Of a DNA stretch of 45,969 bases, positions 24,850 to 33,625 are shown one piece after another. Below the pieces are notes generated by a model. It was not told the DNA's origin. It saw nothing but the letters and a program-made list of their open reading frames with translations, and did not search any database. The translations under genes were made by a program, and so were the position numbers. This DNA is from Verrucomicrobiota bacterium (lineage in GTDB: Bacteria > Verrucomicrobiota > Verrucomicrobiia > Chthoniobacterales > UBA10450), in NCBI GenBank assembly GCA_003220055.1, contig QHRF01000011.1, positions 1 to 45,969 on the forward strand, in the 5' to 3' direction. Position 1 is the stretch's first letter, and every line of letters begins with the position of its first letter.

Positions 24850-25481
24850 GTGCGAAAGTTTTAACGAAAGCCGCGGCCAAGGAGGCGAAGATCGACATCA
24901 TCGAGGATGGTCGTGGCTCGCAAGCCGTTTACGATGTAGTGGTCGCGATGCGCGCAGCGCGGCGTTCGGGTTCAGCGAATACGAAAACAAAGGCCGAAGT
25001 CGACATGTCGGGCGCAAAACCGTGGCGGCAAAAAGGAACGGGCCGCGCACGCGCCGGTTATGTTGCATCGCCGATCTGGCGAGGTGGCGGCGTTGTCTTC
25101 GGACCCAAGCCGCGCGATTACTCCAAGAAAGTTTCCAAATCAGTCCGACGTCTGGCATTGCAAAAAGCTCTGAGCGAGCGAATCAAAGCCGGCGACGTCC
25201 TAACGATCGACAAATTTGCCGTTTCGGAAATCAAAACCAAGACGTTTGTCGATCTTGTCCGGAAACAAACTGACGCTGAGAAAGTTCTGATCGTTTCCGA
25301 TTCGTTTGACGACAAGACCTATAAATCGGCGCGGAACGTGAAGCCGGTGAAACTTGCGACCGCGGCGGACGTGAACACGGAACAATTGCTCGCGTTTCAG
25401 AAAATTCTAGTGACGTCCAAGGCGCTCGAAAAGTTAGCGGAGAGAATCCATCCACCTTCGCCGGAGGCTACGGCGCGATAA
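24846..25481 (+). CDS. rplD: 50S ribosomal protein L4 (uL4)
   Basis: A 211-residue protein lining the peptide exit tunnel. The tunnel loop GAKPWRQKGTGRARAGYVASPIWRGGGVVFGPKPRDY is typical, and SKKVSKSVRRLALQKALSERI follows. Length is close to the usual 200. Coupled to rplC by an ATGA overlap; rplW begins 1 bp after the stop. In enterobacteria L4 represses the S10 operon through the leader; no equivalent can be read here. Confidence 0.97.
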   Translation: MSAKVLTKAAAKEAKIDIIEDGRGSQAVYDVVVAMRAARRSGSANTKTKAEVDMSGAKPWRQKGTGRARAGYVASPIWRGGGVVFGPKPRDYSKKVSKSVRRLALQKALSERIKAGDVLTIDKFAVSEIKTKTFVDLVRKQTDAEKVLIVSDSFDDKTYKSARNVKPVKLATAADVNTEQLLAFQKILVTSKALEKLAERIHPPSPEATAR

Positions 25482-25482
25482 A

Positions 25483-25764
25483 ATGAGAGAGCCGCACGAA
25501 ATTATCGAGACCGCCTCGCTGACCGAGAAATCGACGCTGCTGAGCGAAAAACAGAACAAATATGTTTTTCGGGTCAGCCCCCGCGCGAACAAGATTCAAA
25601 TCAAAGACGCGGTTGAGCGTTTGTTCCAGAAGAAGGTCGTGAATGTGAACACGTGCAATTACGCCGGAAAAGAAAAGCGCGTCCGCGGACCGCTTGGCCG
25701 GCGCGCGCATTGGAAGAAAGCGATTGTGACTCTCGCTCAGGGCGAGAAGATCGAGCTGGTGTAA
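25483..25764 (+). CDS. rplW: 50S ribosomal protein L23 (uL23)
   Basis: A 93-residue protein at the exit of the peptide tunnel, the docking site for trigger factor and SRP. It contains [39 protein letters not shown] and a C-terminal [25 protein letters not shown], typical of the family. It starts one base after the rplD stop. The junction to rplB is TAA, TT, ATG, without SD. Confidence 0.97.
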   Translation: MREPHEIIETASLTEKSTLLSEKQNKYVFRVSPRANKIQIKDAVERLFQKKVVNVNTCNYAGKEKRVRGPLGRRAHWKKAIVTLAQGEKIELV

Positions 25765-25766
25765 TT

Positions 25767-26615
25767 ATGGCGCTCAAAAGTTATCGTCCACTCACGCCGA
25801 TTCAGCGGTTCAAGCAGACGCCTGCCTTCGATGAGATCACGAAGTGGCAGCCAACGCGCAGTTTGCTTGAGCCGAAGAAAAAATCGGGCGGCCGGAACAA
25901 TTATGGCCGCCTCACGTCGCGCCATATTGGCGGAGGTCACAAGCAAAATTATCGCAAAGTCGATTTCAGACGCCGCAAGCACGGCGTCTCGGCCGAAGTG
26001 ATGGGGATTGAGTACGATCCGAACCGTTCGGCGCGAATTGCTCTTATTAAGTACAGCGACGGCGAACTGAGCTACATCCTGGCGCCGAATGGCCTGCAGG
26101 TCGGCGCCAAAGTTGTCGCCGGTAACGACGTCGCGCCCGATCTTGGCAATTCATTGCCGCTGCGCGCGATTCCGCTCGGCACCAACATTCACAACATCGA
26201 ACTAAGCCCCGGCCGGGGCGGTCAAGTTGCGCGTAGCGCCGGTCAGCAAGCGATCCTGAACAATCTCGAGGGCGGCTACGCGCTCGTGAAAATGCCGTCC
26301 GGCGAAGTCCGCCGAATTCACGAGAACTGTTTCGCCACCATCGGCCAGGTTGGAAACGTCGATCACATGAATGTGGCCAGCGGCAAAGCCGGGCGCACGC
26401 GTTGGCAGGGACGTCGTCCGCACGTGCGCGGAATGGTGATGAACCCGATCGACCACCCGATGGGCGGCGGTCAGGGCAAATCAAAGGGCGGCGGCGGACG
26501 TCATCATCCAGTCAGCCCATGGGGGCAGCTGGCCAAAGGATTTAAAACACGCAGTAAACGCAAGCCGAGCGACCGATTCATTCTCGAGCGCAAGCGAGCG
26601 AACAAGAAAAGTTGA
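25767..26615 (+). CDS. rplB: 50S ribosomal protein L2 (uL2)
   Basis: A 282-residue protein required for subunit association and peptidyl-transferase activity, starting at ATG 25767 ([15 protein letters not shown]). Typical motifs are [71 protein letters not shown] and [12 protein letters not shown] with the conserved histidines, followed by a basic C-terminus. The reading frame is open further upstream inside rplW, but the family N-terminus fixes the start. The rpsS junction is TGA, TTTTT, ATG. Confidence 0.98.
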   Translation: MALKSYRPLTPIQRFKQTPAFDEITKWQPTRSLLEPKKKSGGRNNYGRLTSRHIGGGHKQNYRKVDFRRRKHGVSAEVMGIEYDPNRSARIALIKYSDGELSYILAPNGLQVGAKVVAGNDVAPDLGNSLPLRAIPLGTNIHNIELSPGRGGQVARSAGQQAILNNLEGGYALVKMPSGEVRRIHENCFATIGQVGNVDHMNVASGKAGRTRWQGRRPHVRGMVMNPIDHPMGGGQGKSKGGGGRHHPVSPWGQLAKGFKTRSKRKPSDRFILERKRANKKS

Positions 26616-26620
26616 TTTTT

Positions 26621-26899
26621 ATGGGAAGATCACTAAAGAAAGGACCCTTCGTCGAATCGCATCTTCTGGAGAAGATCGACAAGATGAACGCGTCGGGCTC
26701 GAAAAAAGCGATCAAGACCTGGTCGCGACGCTCGATGGTAACGCCGGATTTTGTCGGCCACACGTTTTTGGTGCACAACGGAAAGATATTTAATTCCGTT
26801 TTCATCACCGAGAACATGGTCGGTCATAAGCTCGGCGAGTTTTCGGCTACCCGAATCTTTAAGAAGCACGGTTCGCACACGGCGAAGGTGACCAAATAG
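26621..26899 (+). CDS. rpsS: 30S ribosomal protein S19 (uS19)
   Basis: A 92-residue 30S head protein: [62 protein letters not shown]. The length is normal. Start ATG 26621 is preceded only by T5. The usual next gene, rplV, is displaced by a gene for a coiled-coil exported protein whose TTG start follows the rpsS stop directly. Confidence 0.98.
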   Translation: MGRSLKKGPFVESHLLEKIDKMNASGSKKAIKTWSRRSMVTPDFVGHTFLVHNGKIFNSVFITENMVGHKLGEFSATRIFKKHGSHTAKVTK

Positions 26900-27691
26900 T
26901 TGAGAATTTTTTTGGCAGTGTTGGGCTGCGTAACGCTGGCTCGAGGGCTGGCGGCAGAGGGAAATAGTTCTTTGTCAGAATCCAAAATTGAAAGCGCGGA
27001 GCAAAAGATCACAGCGGAATCGCTGCTGGCGCAGAACGAAGATTTGCGCAGGCAATTGTCGATTCAACAGGAGTCGCTCAAGACAGTGACAGCGAGCCTG
27101 GCGGAATCGAACGCGGAAGCGGAAGTGTTTCGCCGCAAATATTCCGACTTGGAATCGCGGATGGCAGCGTTGGGGCTGGCGTCGGCGAGCAAAGATCGGG
27201 CAAAACTCGAGCAACGTTTGCTTGCCGCAGTAAGTGATCTTCGGTTGGCGCAAAGAGAGCGCGATGAGCTTCGCGATCAACTACTTGGTTTGAACGAGGC
27301 CCTGTTGCGATATTTGCAGACATCGCAGGGTGGCGACGCGCAGGCGCGGATGGACGTGGAAACGCAATTGCGCAAAACGAACGAGCTGGTGGGAAGATCG
27401 ATCCCGCCGCTGCGGGACGCGCAAGAGCCGCAACCGAGTTTGATGGACGGCAGCGTCCTGAGCGTGAAGGACGAATGGTCTTTTGTGGTTGCGAACATTG
27501 GCGAGCAGCAAGGCGTCAAGATTGGAATGCCGCTGCGAGTAATGCATGGGGAACAAAAGATTGCGACCCTGAGGGTGGTGGACGTGCGACAGCGAATTTG
27601 CGGTGCGGTAATTGAGGATTCTGGAAAAGAGAAAATAAAAGTGGGCGATCGCCTCCAGGCGGATGCCCGCTCGAATGTGACTTTAAAATAG
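26900..27691 (+). CDS. Exported coiled-coil protein with C-terminal beta domain, inserted in the S10 operon
   Basis: A 263-residue protein from TTG 26900, abutting the rpsS stop. AAGGTGA at about 26885-26891 is a reasonable SD. Residues 1-19 form a signal peptide (FLAVLGCVTLARGLAA). Residues about 30-140 are heptad-like coiled coil (LLAQNEDLRRQLSIQQESLK...). Residues about 180-255 form a small beta domain, DGSVLSVKDEWSFVVANIGEQ..., GMPLRVMHGEQKIATLRV and DRLQ, resembling MreC-like or other envelope-protein beta barrels. It is thus predicted to be periplasmic. I know no ribosomal role. rplV starts directly after its stop, so it must be cotranscribed with ribosomal genes. Function unknown. Confidence 0.85.
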   Translation: MRIFLAVLGCVTLARGLAAEGNSSLSESKIESAEQKITAESLLAQNEDLRRQLSIQQESLKTVTASLAESNAEAEVFRRKYSDLESRMAALGLASASKDRAKLEQRLLAAVSDLRLAQRERDELRDQLLGLNEALLRYLQTSQGGDAQARMDVETQLRKTNELVGRSIPPLRDAQEPQPSLMDGSVLSVKDEWSFVVANIGEQQGVKIGMPLRVMHGEQKIATLRVVDVRQRICGAVIEDSGKEKIKVGDRLQADARSNVTLK

Positions 27692-28150
27692 ATGGAAGTT
27701 AGATCGATATATAAGTACGCGCGGATTTCGCCATTCAAGGTGCGCGAAGTCACGCGAGAGATTCAGGGTCTGCCGGTTTCGGCGGCACTCGACATTCTTG
27801 CTTTCACGCCCAAGAAAGCGGCCTTCCTGATCAACAAAACGCTCAAGAGCGCGATCGCGAACGCGGAAAACAATGCGAACTTGAAAGCCGACGGTCTGGT
27901 GGTCAAGGAAGCGGTCGTTGGCGAAGGTCCCACCTTCAAGCGAATGACGCCGCGCGCCCGCGGCAGCGGCAGCCGGATTTTGAAACGGACCAGTCATATC
28001 CGAATCGTTTTGACGGACGACGTGGCCATTGAAACGCGCGAAACGAAAAAGGCGAAGCGCGATCAGGAAAAGAAGGGCGGCGAGAGCTCAGGAAAACCGG
28101 CAGCGACGAAAAAAAGTAAGAAGAAGACCGCGAAGGCGGCGAAGAAATAA
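27692..28150 (+). CDS. rplV: 50S ribosomal protein L22 (uL22)
   Basis: A 152-residue exit-tunnel protein: [48 protein letters not shown], and the tunnel hairpin [25 protein letters not shown]. The family is about 110 residues; here about 40 extra residues form a Lys/Ala/Ser-rich C-terminal tail ([19 protein letters not shown]). ATG 27692 follows the coiled-coil gene stop with no gap. The junction to rpsC is TAA, TTTT, ATG. Confidence 0.97.
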   Translation: MEVRSIYKYARISPFKVREVTREIQGLPVSAALDILAFTPKKAAFLINKTLKSAIANAENNANLKADGLVVKEAVVGEGPTFKRMTPRARGSGSRILKRTSHIRIVLTDDVAIETRETKKAKRDQEKKGGESSGKPAATKKSKKKTAKAAKK

Positions 28151-28154
28151 TTTT

Positions 28155-28853
28155 ATGGGACAAAAAGTTAATCCGATTGGATTCAGACTCGGCGTGAACC
28201 GTGATTGGCGGTCGCGCTGGTACGCGTCGCCGCAGGAGCTGCCTGCATTTCTGCACAGCGATCTCGAGATTCGCGCTTACGTGAAGAAGAAGCTGCAATT
28301 CGCCGCGGTCTCGAAAATTGTGATCGAACGCGCGTGGAATTCGATTCGCGTGACAATTCACACTGCCCGTCCCGGCATCGTCATCGGCCGCAAAGGCGCC
28401 GAGATCGAGAAAATGACGGAAGAAATTTCGAAGATGGCGCAGGGCAAACAAATCAAGATTGACATCCAGGAGATCAAGACGCCCGAGTTGGACGCGCAAT
28501 TGGTCGCGGAGAATGTTTCGTTGCAGATCGAGCGCCGAATCGCCTACCGCCGCGCGATGAAAAAAGCGGTGCAGGTTGCAATGGATTTCGGCGCGGAAGG
28601 AATTCGCTTGCGCTGCTCGGGCCGGCTGAACGGCGCGGAAATCTCGCGCTCGGAATGGTACCGCGAAGGGAAAGTTCCATTGCACACTTTGCGCACTCCG
28701 ATCGACTACGGTTTCGCCGAAGCAAACACCGTTTACGGAAAGATCGGCGTGAAATGCTGGATGTGTAAGAAGGAAGAAGCGCCGAGCGAAGCTCCGATTG
28801 CAATGGCTCCGCCGCCGCCGCCACCGCCGCCAGCTGAACCAGTCGAAGCCTGA
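28155..28853 (+). CDS. rpsC: 30S ribosomal protein S3 (uS3)
   Basis: A 232-residue mRNA-entry-channel protein with a KH domain: [55 protein letters not shown] and [25 protein letters not shown]. The C-terminus is unusual: after [11 protein letters not shown] it ends in a run of eight prolines and an acidic end. Start ATG 28155 is preceded by TTTT. Followed by rplP after T5. Confidence 0.98.
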   Translation: MGQKVNPIGFRLGVNRDWRSRWYASPQELPAFLHSDLEIRAYVKKKLQFAAVSKIVIERAWNSIRVTIHTARPGIVIGRKGAEIEKMTEEISKMAQGKQIKIDIQEIKTPELDAQLVAENVSLQIERRIAYRRAMKKAVQVAMDFGAEGIRLRCSGRLNGAEISRSEWYREGKVPLHTLRTPIDYGFAEANTVYGKIGVKCWMCKKEEAPSEAPIAMAPPPPPPPPAEPVEA

Positions 28854-28858
28854 TTTTT

Positions 28859-29284
28859 ATGCCGTTGATGCCCAAACGAGTGAAGTATCGGAAGTCCCAG
28901 CGGGGAAGCCGCAAGGGGACTGCTTCGCGCAACCTGAGGATCAATTTTGGTGAGTTCGGCCTGCAAACGCTCGAGCGCGCCTGGATCACGAACACGCAGA
29001 TTGAAGCGGCGCGAGTGGCATTGACCCGCAACATGAAACGCAAAGGCAAACTGTGGATCCGGATCTTTCCGGACAAATCAGTCACTGCCCGTCCGCCGGA
29101 AACGCGAATGGGCAAGGGAAAAGGTCAGCCGGAGTTCTGGGTCGCGACGGTGAAGCCCGGAAACATTTTGTTTGAGCTCGACGGCCTGACTGAATCGGTC
29201 GCGCGCGAGTCGCTGCGACTGGCGGCGGATAAATTGCCCGTGCGCACGAAATTTATCAGCCGTCACCACGTGGCCGCGGCCTAA
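28859..29284 (+). CDS. rplP: 50S ribosomal protein L16 (uL16)
   Basis: A 141-residue protein at the tRNA A-site of the 50S. It has [62 protein letters not shown] and the [20 protein letters not shown] loop. Start ATG 28859; ATG 28868 (MPKRVKYRK) is an in-frame alternative closer to the family N-terminus. Five bases separate the stop from rpmC. Confidence 0.97.
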   Translation: MPLMPKRVKYRKSQRGSRKGTASRNLRINFGEFGLQTLERAWITNTQIEAARVALTRNMKRKGKLWIRIFPDKSVTARPPETRMGKGKGQPEFWVATVKPGNILFELDGLTESVARESLRLAADKLPVRTKFISRHHVAAA

Positions 29285-29289
29285 CGAAC

Positions 29290-29526
29290 ATGAAAATTAA
29301 AGAAATAGTTGAGATGAGCACGGACGAATTGCTGACGAAACGGCGCGATCTCCGCCAGGAACGTTTGCATCTGCGTTTGCAACAGCAGAGCGGCCAGCTC
29401 GAGCAGCCAAGCCGGCTGCGTTTGCTGCGGCGCGATGTGGCGCGGATCGACACGATTCTTTCTCAGCGGGCCAAGCAACCACAGGCCATTCCCGCCGCAG
29501 AACCAAAGCCGAAGAAGAAGAACTAA
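29290..29526 (+). CDS. rpmC: 50S ribosomal protein L29 (uL29)
   Basis: A 78-residue helical hairpin protein near the tunnel exit: MKIKEIVEMSTDELLTKRRDLRQERLHLRLQQQSGQLEQPSRLRLLRRDVARIDTILSQR. The Q-L-x-x-P-x-R-R-x-x-R-x-x-I-A-R-x-x-T pattern is recognisable. A short Pro/Lys tail ends the protein. Placed between rplP and rpsQ as usual; junction to rpsQ is TAA, TTT, ATG. Confidence 0.95.
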   Translation: MKIKEIVEMSTDELLTKRRDLRQERLHLRLQQQSGQLEQPSRLRLLRRDVARIDTILSQRAKQPQAIPAAEPKPKKKN

Positions 29527-29529
29527 TTT

Positions 29530-29871
29530 ATGGCCGAGCAAGCAACACACGATCGACCCGCCTCCGATCCTCTACGGCGCGGCGAGCAATCGACGGCGCA
29601 ACCGCCGCCGTTGCCGGCGAAGTACACGCGCTCAGCGCGGAAGACGCGGGTGGGCGAAGTTATTTCCGAGCGGATGAACAAGACGATCGTGGTCCGGACG
29701 ATCACGCGCGTGCCGCATCCGAAGTTCGGCAAGATTGTGAAACAGATCCGAAGATTTTACGCGCACGATGAGGAGAACAAGGCGAAGACGGGCGACACCG
29801 TCCGGATTATGGAGACGCGGCCGCTGAGCAAATTGAAACGCTGGCGATTAGTAGAGGTGCTTCAGAAGTAA
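29530..29871 (+). CDS. rpsQ: 30S ribosomal protein S17 (uS17)
   Basis: A 113-residue primary 16S rRNA-binding protein. The core begins about residue 35: [46 protein letters not shown], then [24 protein letters not shown]. About 30 extra N-terminal residues ([20 protein letters not shown]...) are Pro/Ala-rich and probably disordered; E. coli S17 has 84 residues. No good internal start removes this extension without an unusual codon, so it is taken as real. Confidence 0.96.
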   Translation: MAEQATHDRPASDPLRRGEQSTAQPPPLPAKYTRSARKTRVGEVISERMNKTIVVRTITRVPHPKFGKIVKQIRRFYAHDEENKAKTGDTVRIMETRPLSKLKRWRLVEVLQK

Positions 29872-29876
29872 TTGTT

Positions 29877-30242
29877 ATGGTGCAGCTTCGATCGAGACTT
29901 GACGTCGCGGACAATACCGGCGCGCGGATGGCGACGATGATCGGCGTGATCGGCAAGGCCACGCTTTACGCTGGGATTGGGGACGTCATCACTGCGAACG
30001 TGAAAGAAGCGAGCGCGACGGGCACGGTGAAAAAGGGCGAAGTCGTGCGAGCGGTCGTGGTTCGCACGCGGCAAGCGATTCGTCGCGATGACGGCTCTCT
30101 TCTGCGATTCGACAACAATGCGATTGTGATCATCGACAAAGATCTGAACCCGCGCGGCACCCGCATCTTCGGTCCGGTCGCGCGCGAACTGCGCGAGCGC
30201 AATTTCATGAAAATTGTTTCGCTGGCTCCGGAGGTTTTATGA
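29877..30242 (+). CDS. rplN: 50S ribosomal protein L14 (uL14)
   Basis: A 121-residue subunit-interface protein: [111 protein letters not shown]. Length and sequence are standard. Its stop overlaps the rplX start (ATGA), coupling the two. Confidence 0.98.
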   Translation: MVQLRSRLDVADNTGARMATMIGVIGKATLYAGIGDVITANVKEASATGTVKKGEVVRAVVVRTRQAIRRDDGSLLRFDNNAIVIIDKDLNPRGTRIFGPVARELRERNFMKIVSLAPEVL

Positions 30243-30538
30243 GCCGGATGAAATTTCACGTCAAAAAAGGCGACGAAGTGGAGGTGATCTCCGGGAACTT
30301 CAAAGGTTCGAGCGGCAAAATTCTCGAGGTGTTGCCAAGCAAACAGCGAGTGCTGGTCGAAGGTGTGCGGATTATCAAAAAGCATCTGCGCAAATCGGAA
30401 GACAATCCGCAGGGCAAAATTGCCGAGCGCGAAGGGCCAATTCACATCTCGAATGTGAAATTGGTCGATCGCGAGAAAAAGGCCGAAAAGAAAAGCAAAA
30501 CGAAGCCGAAGAAGGAGGCTGAGAAGAAGGCGGCGTAA
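30239..30538 (+). CDS. rplX: 50S ribosomal protein L24 (uL24)
   Basis: A 99-residue early 50S assembly protein with a KOW motif: [43 protein letters not shown], then [12 protein letters not shown]. The last 25 residues are Lys/Glu-rich ([20 protein letters not shown]). Coupled by overlap on both sides: ATGA with rplN and TAATG with rplE. Confidence 0.97.
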   Translation: MSRMKFHVKKGDEVEVISGNFKGSSGKILEVLPSKQRVLVEGVRIIKKHLRKSEDNPQGKIAEREGPIHISNVKLVDREKKAEKKSKTKPKKEAEKKAA

Positions 30539-31146
30539 TGGAAAACGAATTTTACCGTCATTACAAAGACCGCGTGGTGCCCGCTTTGCGCGAGCGGCAT
30601 AAGTACAAAAATGTCCACCAGATTCCGCGAGTCCATAAAGTCGTGATTAACACTTCGGTTGGTTCGCAATCGGACATCAAGCAGGCTTTGGACGAAGCGA
30701 AAGTGGAGCTGGCGCTCATTACCGGGCAACAACCGGCGGAAACGCGATCAAAGAAGAGCATCGCCAATTTTAAATTGCGCAAGAACCAGGTCATCGGCGC
30801 GAAGGTTACACTGCGTGGCGATCGGATGTACGAATTCCTCGAGCGGTTGATCAAAGCCGCGCTTCCTCGAATTCGAGACTTTCGCGGCGTCTCGCCCCGT
30901 TGTTTTGACGGGAACGGCAATTACACACTCGGTGTCCCCGATCAGACAATCTTTCCCGAGATCGAGATGGACAAAATTAAGCGCAACATCGGTTTTGATG
31001 TTACAATTGTGACCACCGCGCGAACGGACGAGGAGGCCAAATCGCTCTTGAGCGAACTGGGAATGCCTTTTTCCGATCGCGCGAAAAAGCTCGCCACGGC
31101 GAGTCCGTCCGAAGGCGGACCGGCTGGGCAAGCGCAAGCCGCCTGA
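30538..31146 (+). CDS. rplE: 50S ribosomal protein L5 (uL5)
   Basis: A 202-residue 5S rRNA-binding protein: [94 protein letters not shown] and a short Ala/Gly/Ser tail beyond the usual 180 residues. In most operons rpsN follows; here rpsH follows directly, so rpsN is not in its usual place. Confidence 0.97.
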   Translation: MENEFYRHYKDRVVPALRERHKYKNVHQIPRVHKVVINTSVGSQSDIKQALDEAKVELALITGQQPAETRSKKSIANFKLRKNQVIGAKVTLRGDRMYEFLERLIKAALPRIRDFRGVSPRCFDGNGNYTLGVPDQTIFPEIEMDKIKRNIGFDVTIVTTARTDEEAKSLLSELGMPFSDRAKKLATASPSEGGPAGQAQAA

Positions 31147-31151
31147 ATTTC

Positions 31152-31550
31152 ATGAGTACTGTTACAGATCCAATTGCAGACCTGCTTGCTTGCATGCGCA
31201 ACGGCGCGAGCGCGCAGAAGATCGAGATCTTCGTGCCGTACTCCAAGCTGAAAGCCGAGGTCGTCCGGATTTTGAAGAACGAAGGTTACATCAGCGATTA
31301 CGAAGTCGACACGAAGGCGGCGCATCCGCGCATCAAAATCACAAACAAGCTGGTCGATCACACTTGCGCCATCACCGGATTGAAACGGGTCAGCCGGCCC
31401 GGTCTGCGGCGTTACGTTGGCGCCGGCGAAATTCCGCGCGTGCTCGGTGGAATGGGAACGGCGATTTTGTCGACGTCGCGCGGTATTATGTCCGGTCGTG
31501 AAGCCAAGAAACAAAAAGTGGGCGGCGAACTGCTCGCCTACGTTTGGTAA
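31152..31550 (+). CDS. rpsH: 30S ribosomal protein S8 (uS8)
   Basis: A 132-residue 16S rRNA-binding protein: MSTVTDPIADLLACMRNG, VPYSKLKAEVVRILKNEGYI, LKRVSRPGLRRYVGAGEIPRVLGGMGTAILSTSRGIM and C-terminal GGELLAYVW. Standard length. In enterobacteria S8 regulates the spc operon. The stop is followed by ATTTT and the rplF ATG, without SD. Confidence 0.98.
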   Translation: MSTVTDPIADLLACMRNGASAQKIEIFVPYSKLKAEVVRILKNEGYISDYEVDTKAAHPRIKITNKLVDHTCAITGLKRVSRPGLRRYVGAGEIPRVLGGMGTAILSTSRGIMSGREAKKQKVGGELLAYVW

Positions 31551-31555
31551 ATTTT

Positions 31556-32095
31556 ATGTCGCGAATTGGAAACAAACCGGTCGACATTCCCGACAAAGTC
31601 AAAGTCAACATCGACAATGACGGCGGCGTTTCGGTCGAGGGACCGAAGGGCAAGCTCAATTGGAAACTGCCGCGGCAAATCACCGGTAGCGTGAAAGACA
31701 ATCACGTATCGCTCGCGCGCGGCGCGGAAACGCGCAGCGTGAAAGCGTTACACGGTCTTTCCCGCGCGCTCGTGCACAACATGGTCGTCGGGGTGAGCGA
31801 AGGTTTTACGAAACAGCTCGAGGTCGAGGGCGTCGGTTTTAAAGCCGCAGTGCAAGGAACGAATCTCAATCTTAGTCTCGGTTTTTCGCACCCGATCCTG
31901 TTTCCGATTCCAAAGGACATCAAAATCACCGTCACCGATCAGACCAAGATCATGATTCAAGGCGCGGACAAGAAAGTTGTCGGCCAGGTTGCGGCGGACA
32001 TTCGCCGCTATTACCCGCCGGAACCGTACAAGGGCAAAGGCGTGCGTTACGCCGGCGAGCAAATCCGTCGCAAGGAAGGCAAGACGGTCCAGTAA
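31556..32095 (+). CDS. rplF: 50S ribosomal protein L6 (uL6)
   Basis: A 179-residue protein near the factor-binding site, starting at ATG 31556 ([17 protein letters not shown]). It contains [60 protein letters not shown] and C-terminal [27 protein letters not shown]. An in-frame ATG 12 bases upstream lies in rpsH and is unlikely. Standard length; junction to rplR is TAA, TTTT, ATG. Confidence 0.98.
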   Translation: MSRIGNKPVDIPDKVKVNIDNDGGVSVEGPKGKLNWKLPRQITGSVKDNHVSLARGAETRSVKALHGLSRALVHNMVVGVSEGFTKQLEVEGVGFKAAVQGTNLNLSLGFSHPILFPIPKDIKITVTDQTKIMIQGADKKVVGQVAADIRRYYPPEPYKGKGVRYAGEQIRRKEGKTVQ

Positions 32096-32099
32096 TTTT

Positions 32100-32465
32100 A
32101 TGGCGACGTTCAATCGAAAAGCTGCGCGGGAGCGATTGCATCGGCGAATCCGGAAAAAAATTTCCGGTACGTCGACGCGTCCGCGTTTGTCGATCTACTT
32201 TTCTGGTAAACACGTTTATGCGCAGGTGATTGATGATGACGCGGGCAAGACGTTGATCGCAGCTTCAACCGCCGAGAAGGACGTGCTTGGGAAAAACAAA
32301 GCCGCCGCCAATCGTGCGAGCGCCGAAGTTGTCGGCAAAGTGATTGCCGAGCGCGCGCTTGGAAAAAAGATCGACAAAGTCGTGTTCGACCGCGGCGGAT
32401 TCCAATATCAAGGCAAAGTAAAAGCGTTGGCGGATGCGGCCCGCGAAGGTGGATTAAAGTTTTAA
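32100..32465 (+). CDS. rplR: 50S ribosomal protein L18 (uL18)
   Basis: A 121-residue 5S rRNA-binding protein: [46 protein letters not shown], then [45 protein letters not shown]. Start ATG 32100; the longer open frame upstream is inside rplF. Normal length and composition. Junction to rpsE is TAA, TTTC, ATG. Confidence 0.98.
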   Translation: MATFNRKAARERLHRRIRKKISGTSTRPRLSIYFSGKHVYAQVIDDDAGKTLIAASTAEKDVLGKNKAAANRASAEVVGKVIAERALGKKIDKVVFDRGGFQYQGKVKALADAAREGGLKF

Positions 32466-32469
32466 TTTC

Positions 32470-33030
32470 ATGGCAGCACCAGGACAAGGCAGACGACCAG
32501 ACTCCCGTCATCAGGACAGAACGCCGGCGGCAAGAGGCGACACGACCGAGAAGGTCGTGTTCATCAACCGCTGTGCAAAAGTCGTGAAGGGGGGACGGCG
32601 TTTCAGTTTTAGCGCGCTAATCGTGGCTGGGGATCACGACGGCAGCGTTGGTGTCGGCTTCGGAAAAGCGAACGAAGTTTCGGAAGCGATTCGCAAAGCT
32701 TCCGAGTCAGCGCGGAAATCGATGGAGAAAGTGTCACTTCACGAAAACACGATTCCGCACGAGACGATCGGCGAGTTCGGTGGCGGGCGCGTTCTGTTAC
32801 GGCCGGCTTCACCGGGAACCGGGGTGATCGCGGGCGGCGGTGTGCGCGCGGTCGTGGAAGCGGCGGGAATTCGCGATGTGCTCGCGAAATCTCTCGGCTC
32901 GAGTAATCACGCGAATGTGGTGAAGGCGACTATCGCAGCGTTGAAATCGTTGCGCCGCAAAGACGAAATTTTCAAAGTGCGCGGAATCAAAGGCGGCGGC
33001 GACGGAAAGGCAGCCGCGCAAGCGACATGA
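32470..33030 (+). CDS. rpsE: 30S ribosomal protein S5 (uS5)
   Basis: A 186-residue decoding-fidelity protein at the mRNA entry. It has [73 protein letters not shown] and a C-terminal [13 protein letters not shown]. The N-terminal 25 residues are Arg/Gln-rich and slightly longer than in E. coli. The next gene in most operons, rpmD (L30), is missing; rplO overlaps the stop directly (ATGA). Confidence 0.98.
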   Translation: MAAPGQGRRPDSRHQDRTPAARGDTTEKVVFINRCAKVVKGGRRFSFSALIVAGDHDGSVGVGFGKANEVSEAIRKASESARKSMEKVSLHENTIPHETIGEFGGGRVLLRPASPGTGVIAGGGVRAVVEAAGIRDVLAKSLGSSNHANVVKATIAALKSLRRKDEIFKVRGIKGGGDGKAAAQAT

Positions 33031-33605
33031 TGCGGTTGCATAATCTTAGGCCGCGTCCGGGCGCTCGGCACCGGGTCAAGAGGCTTGGTTCCGGCGAAAG
33101 CTCCGGCCACGGAAAAACGAGCGGCAAAGGCCACAAAGGTCAAAAGGCGCGCTCCGGCGGCAGCATCCGTCTTGGATTCGAAGGCGGACAGATGCCGCTA
33201 ATTCGACGTTTGCCGAAGCGCGGCTTCAACAACGCCGCTTTTCGCGCAACCTACGCGATCGTGAATCTGAGCGATCTGAACGAATTTAAAGCCGGCACAG
33301 TGGTGAACGAAGAGTTGCTGCGCGAATCGAAGCTTGTGCGTGGCGACGTTGCTGGAATCAAAATTTTGGGCGACGGAGAATTGAAGCACGCGCTCAAGAT
33401 CGAAGCGGACAAAGTCAGCGAATCGGCCAAAGCAAAGATCGAGAAGGCTGGGGGAACGATCACGATGCGGGAAGCGGCAACGCGAAAGCCGACGGCGGGC
33501 GCCGACGATGTTGATCAAACGGCCAAAGAACCTGAAGCCGCAACTAAGTCGAAGAAAAAATCGACAACGGCGAAGTCAAAAAAGAAGGCTTCCAAGAAGC
33601 GGTAG
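33027..33605 (+). CDS. rplO: 50S ribosomal protein L15 (uL15)
   Basis: A 192-residue late-assembly 50S protein: [63 protein letters not shown] and [13 protein letters not shown]-like [18 protein letters not shown]. About 48 residues beyond the usual 144 form a C-terminal tail ending in a Lys/Ser/Thr-rich stretch ([18 protein letters not shown]). Coupled to rpsE by overlap; secY begins 20 bp later. Confidence 0.97.
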   Translation: MMRLHNLRPRPGARHRVKRLGSGESSGHGKTSGKGHKGQKARSGGSIRLGFEGGQMPLIRRLPKRGFNNAAFRATYAIVNLSDLNEFKAGTVVNEELLRESKLVRGDVAGIKILGDGELKHALKIEADKVSESAKAKIEKAGGTITMREAATRKPTAGADDVDQTAKEPEAATKSKKKSTTAKSKKKASKKR

Positions 33606-33625
33606 CGCCGAGCGTGAATTTCTAA

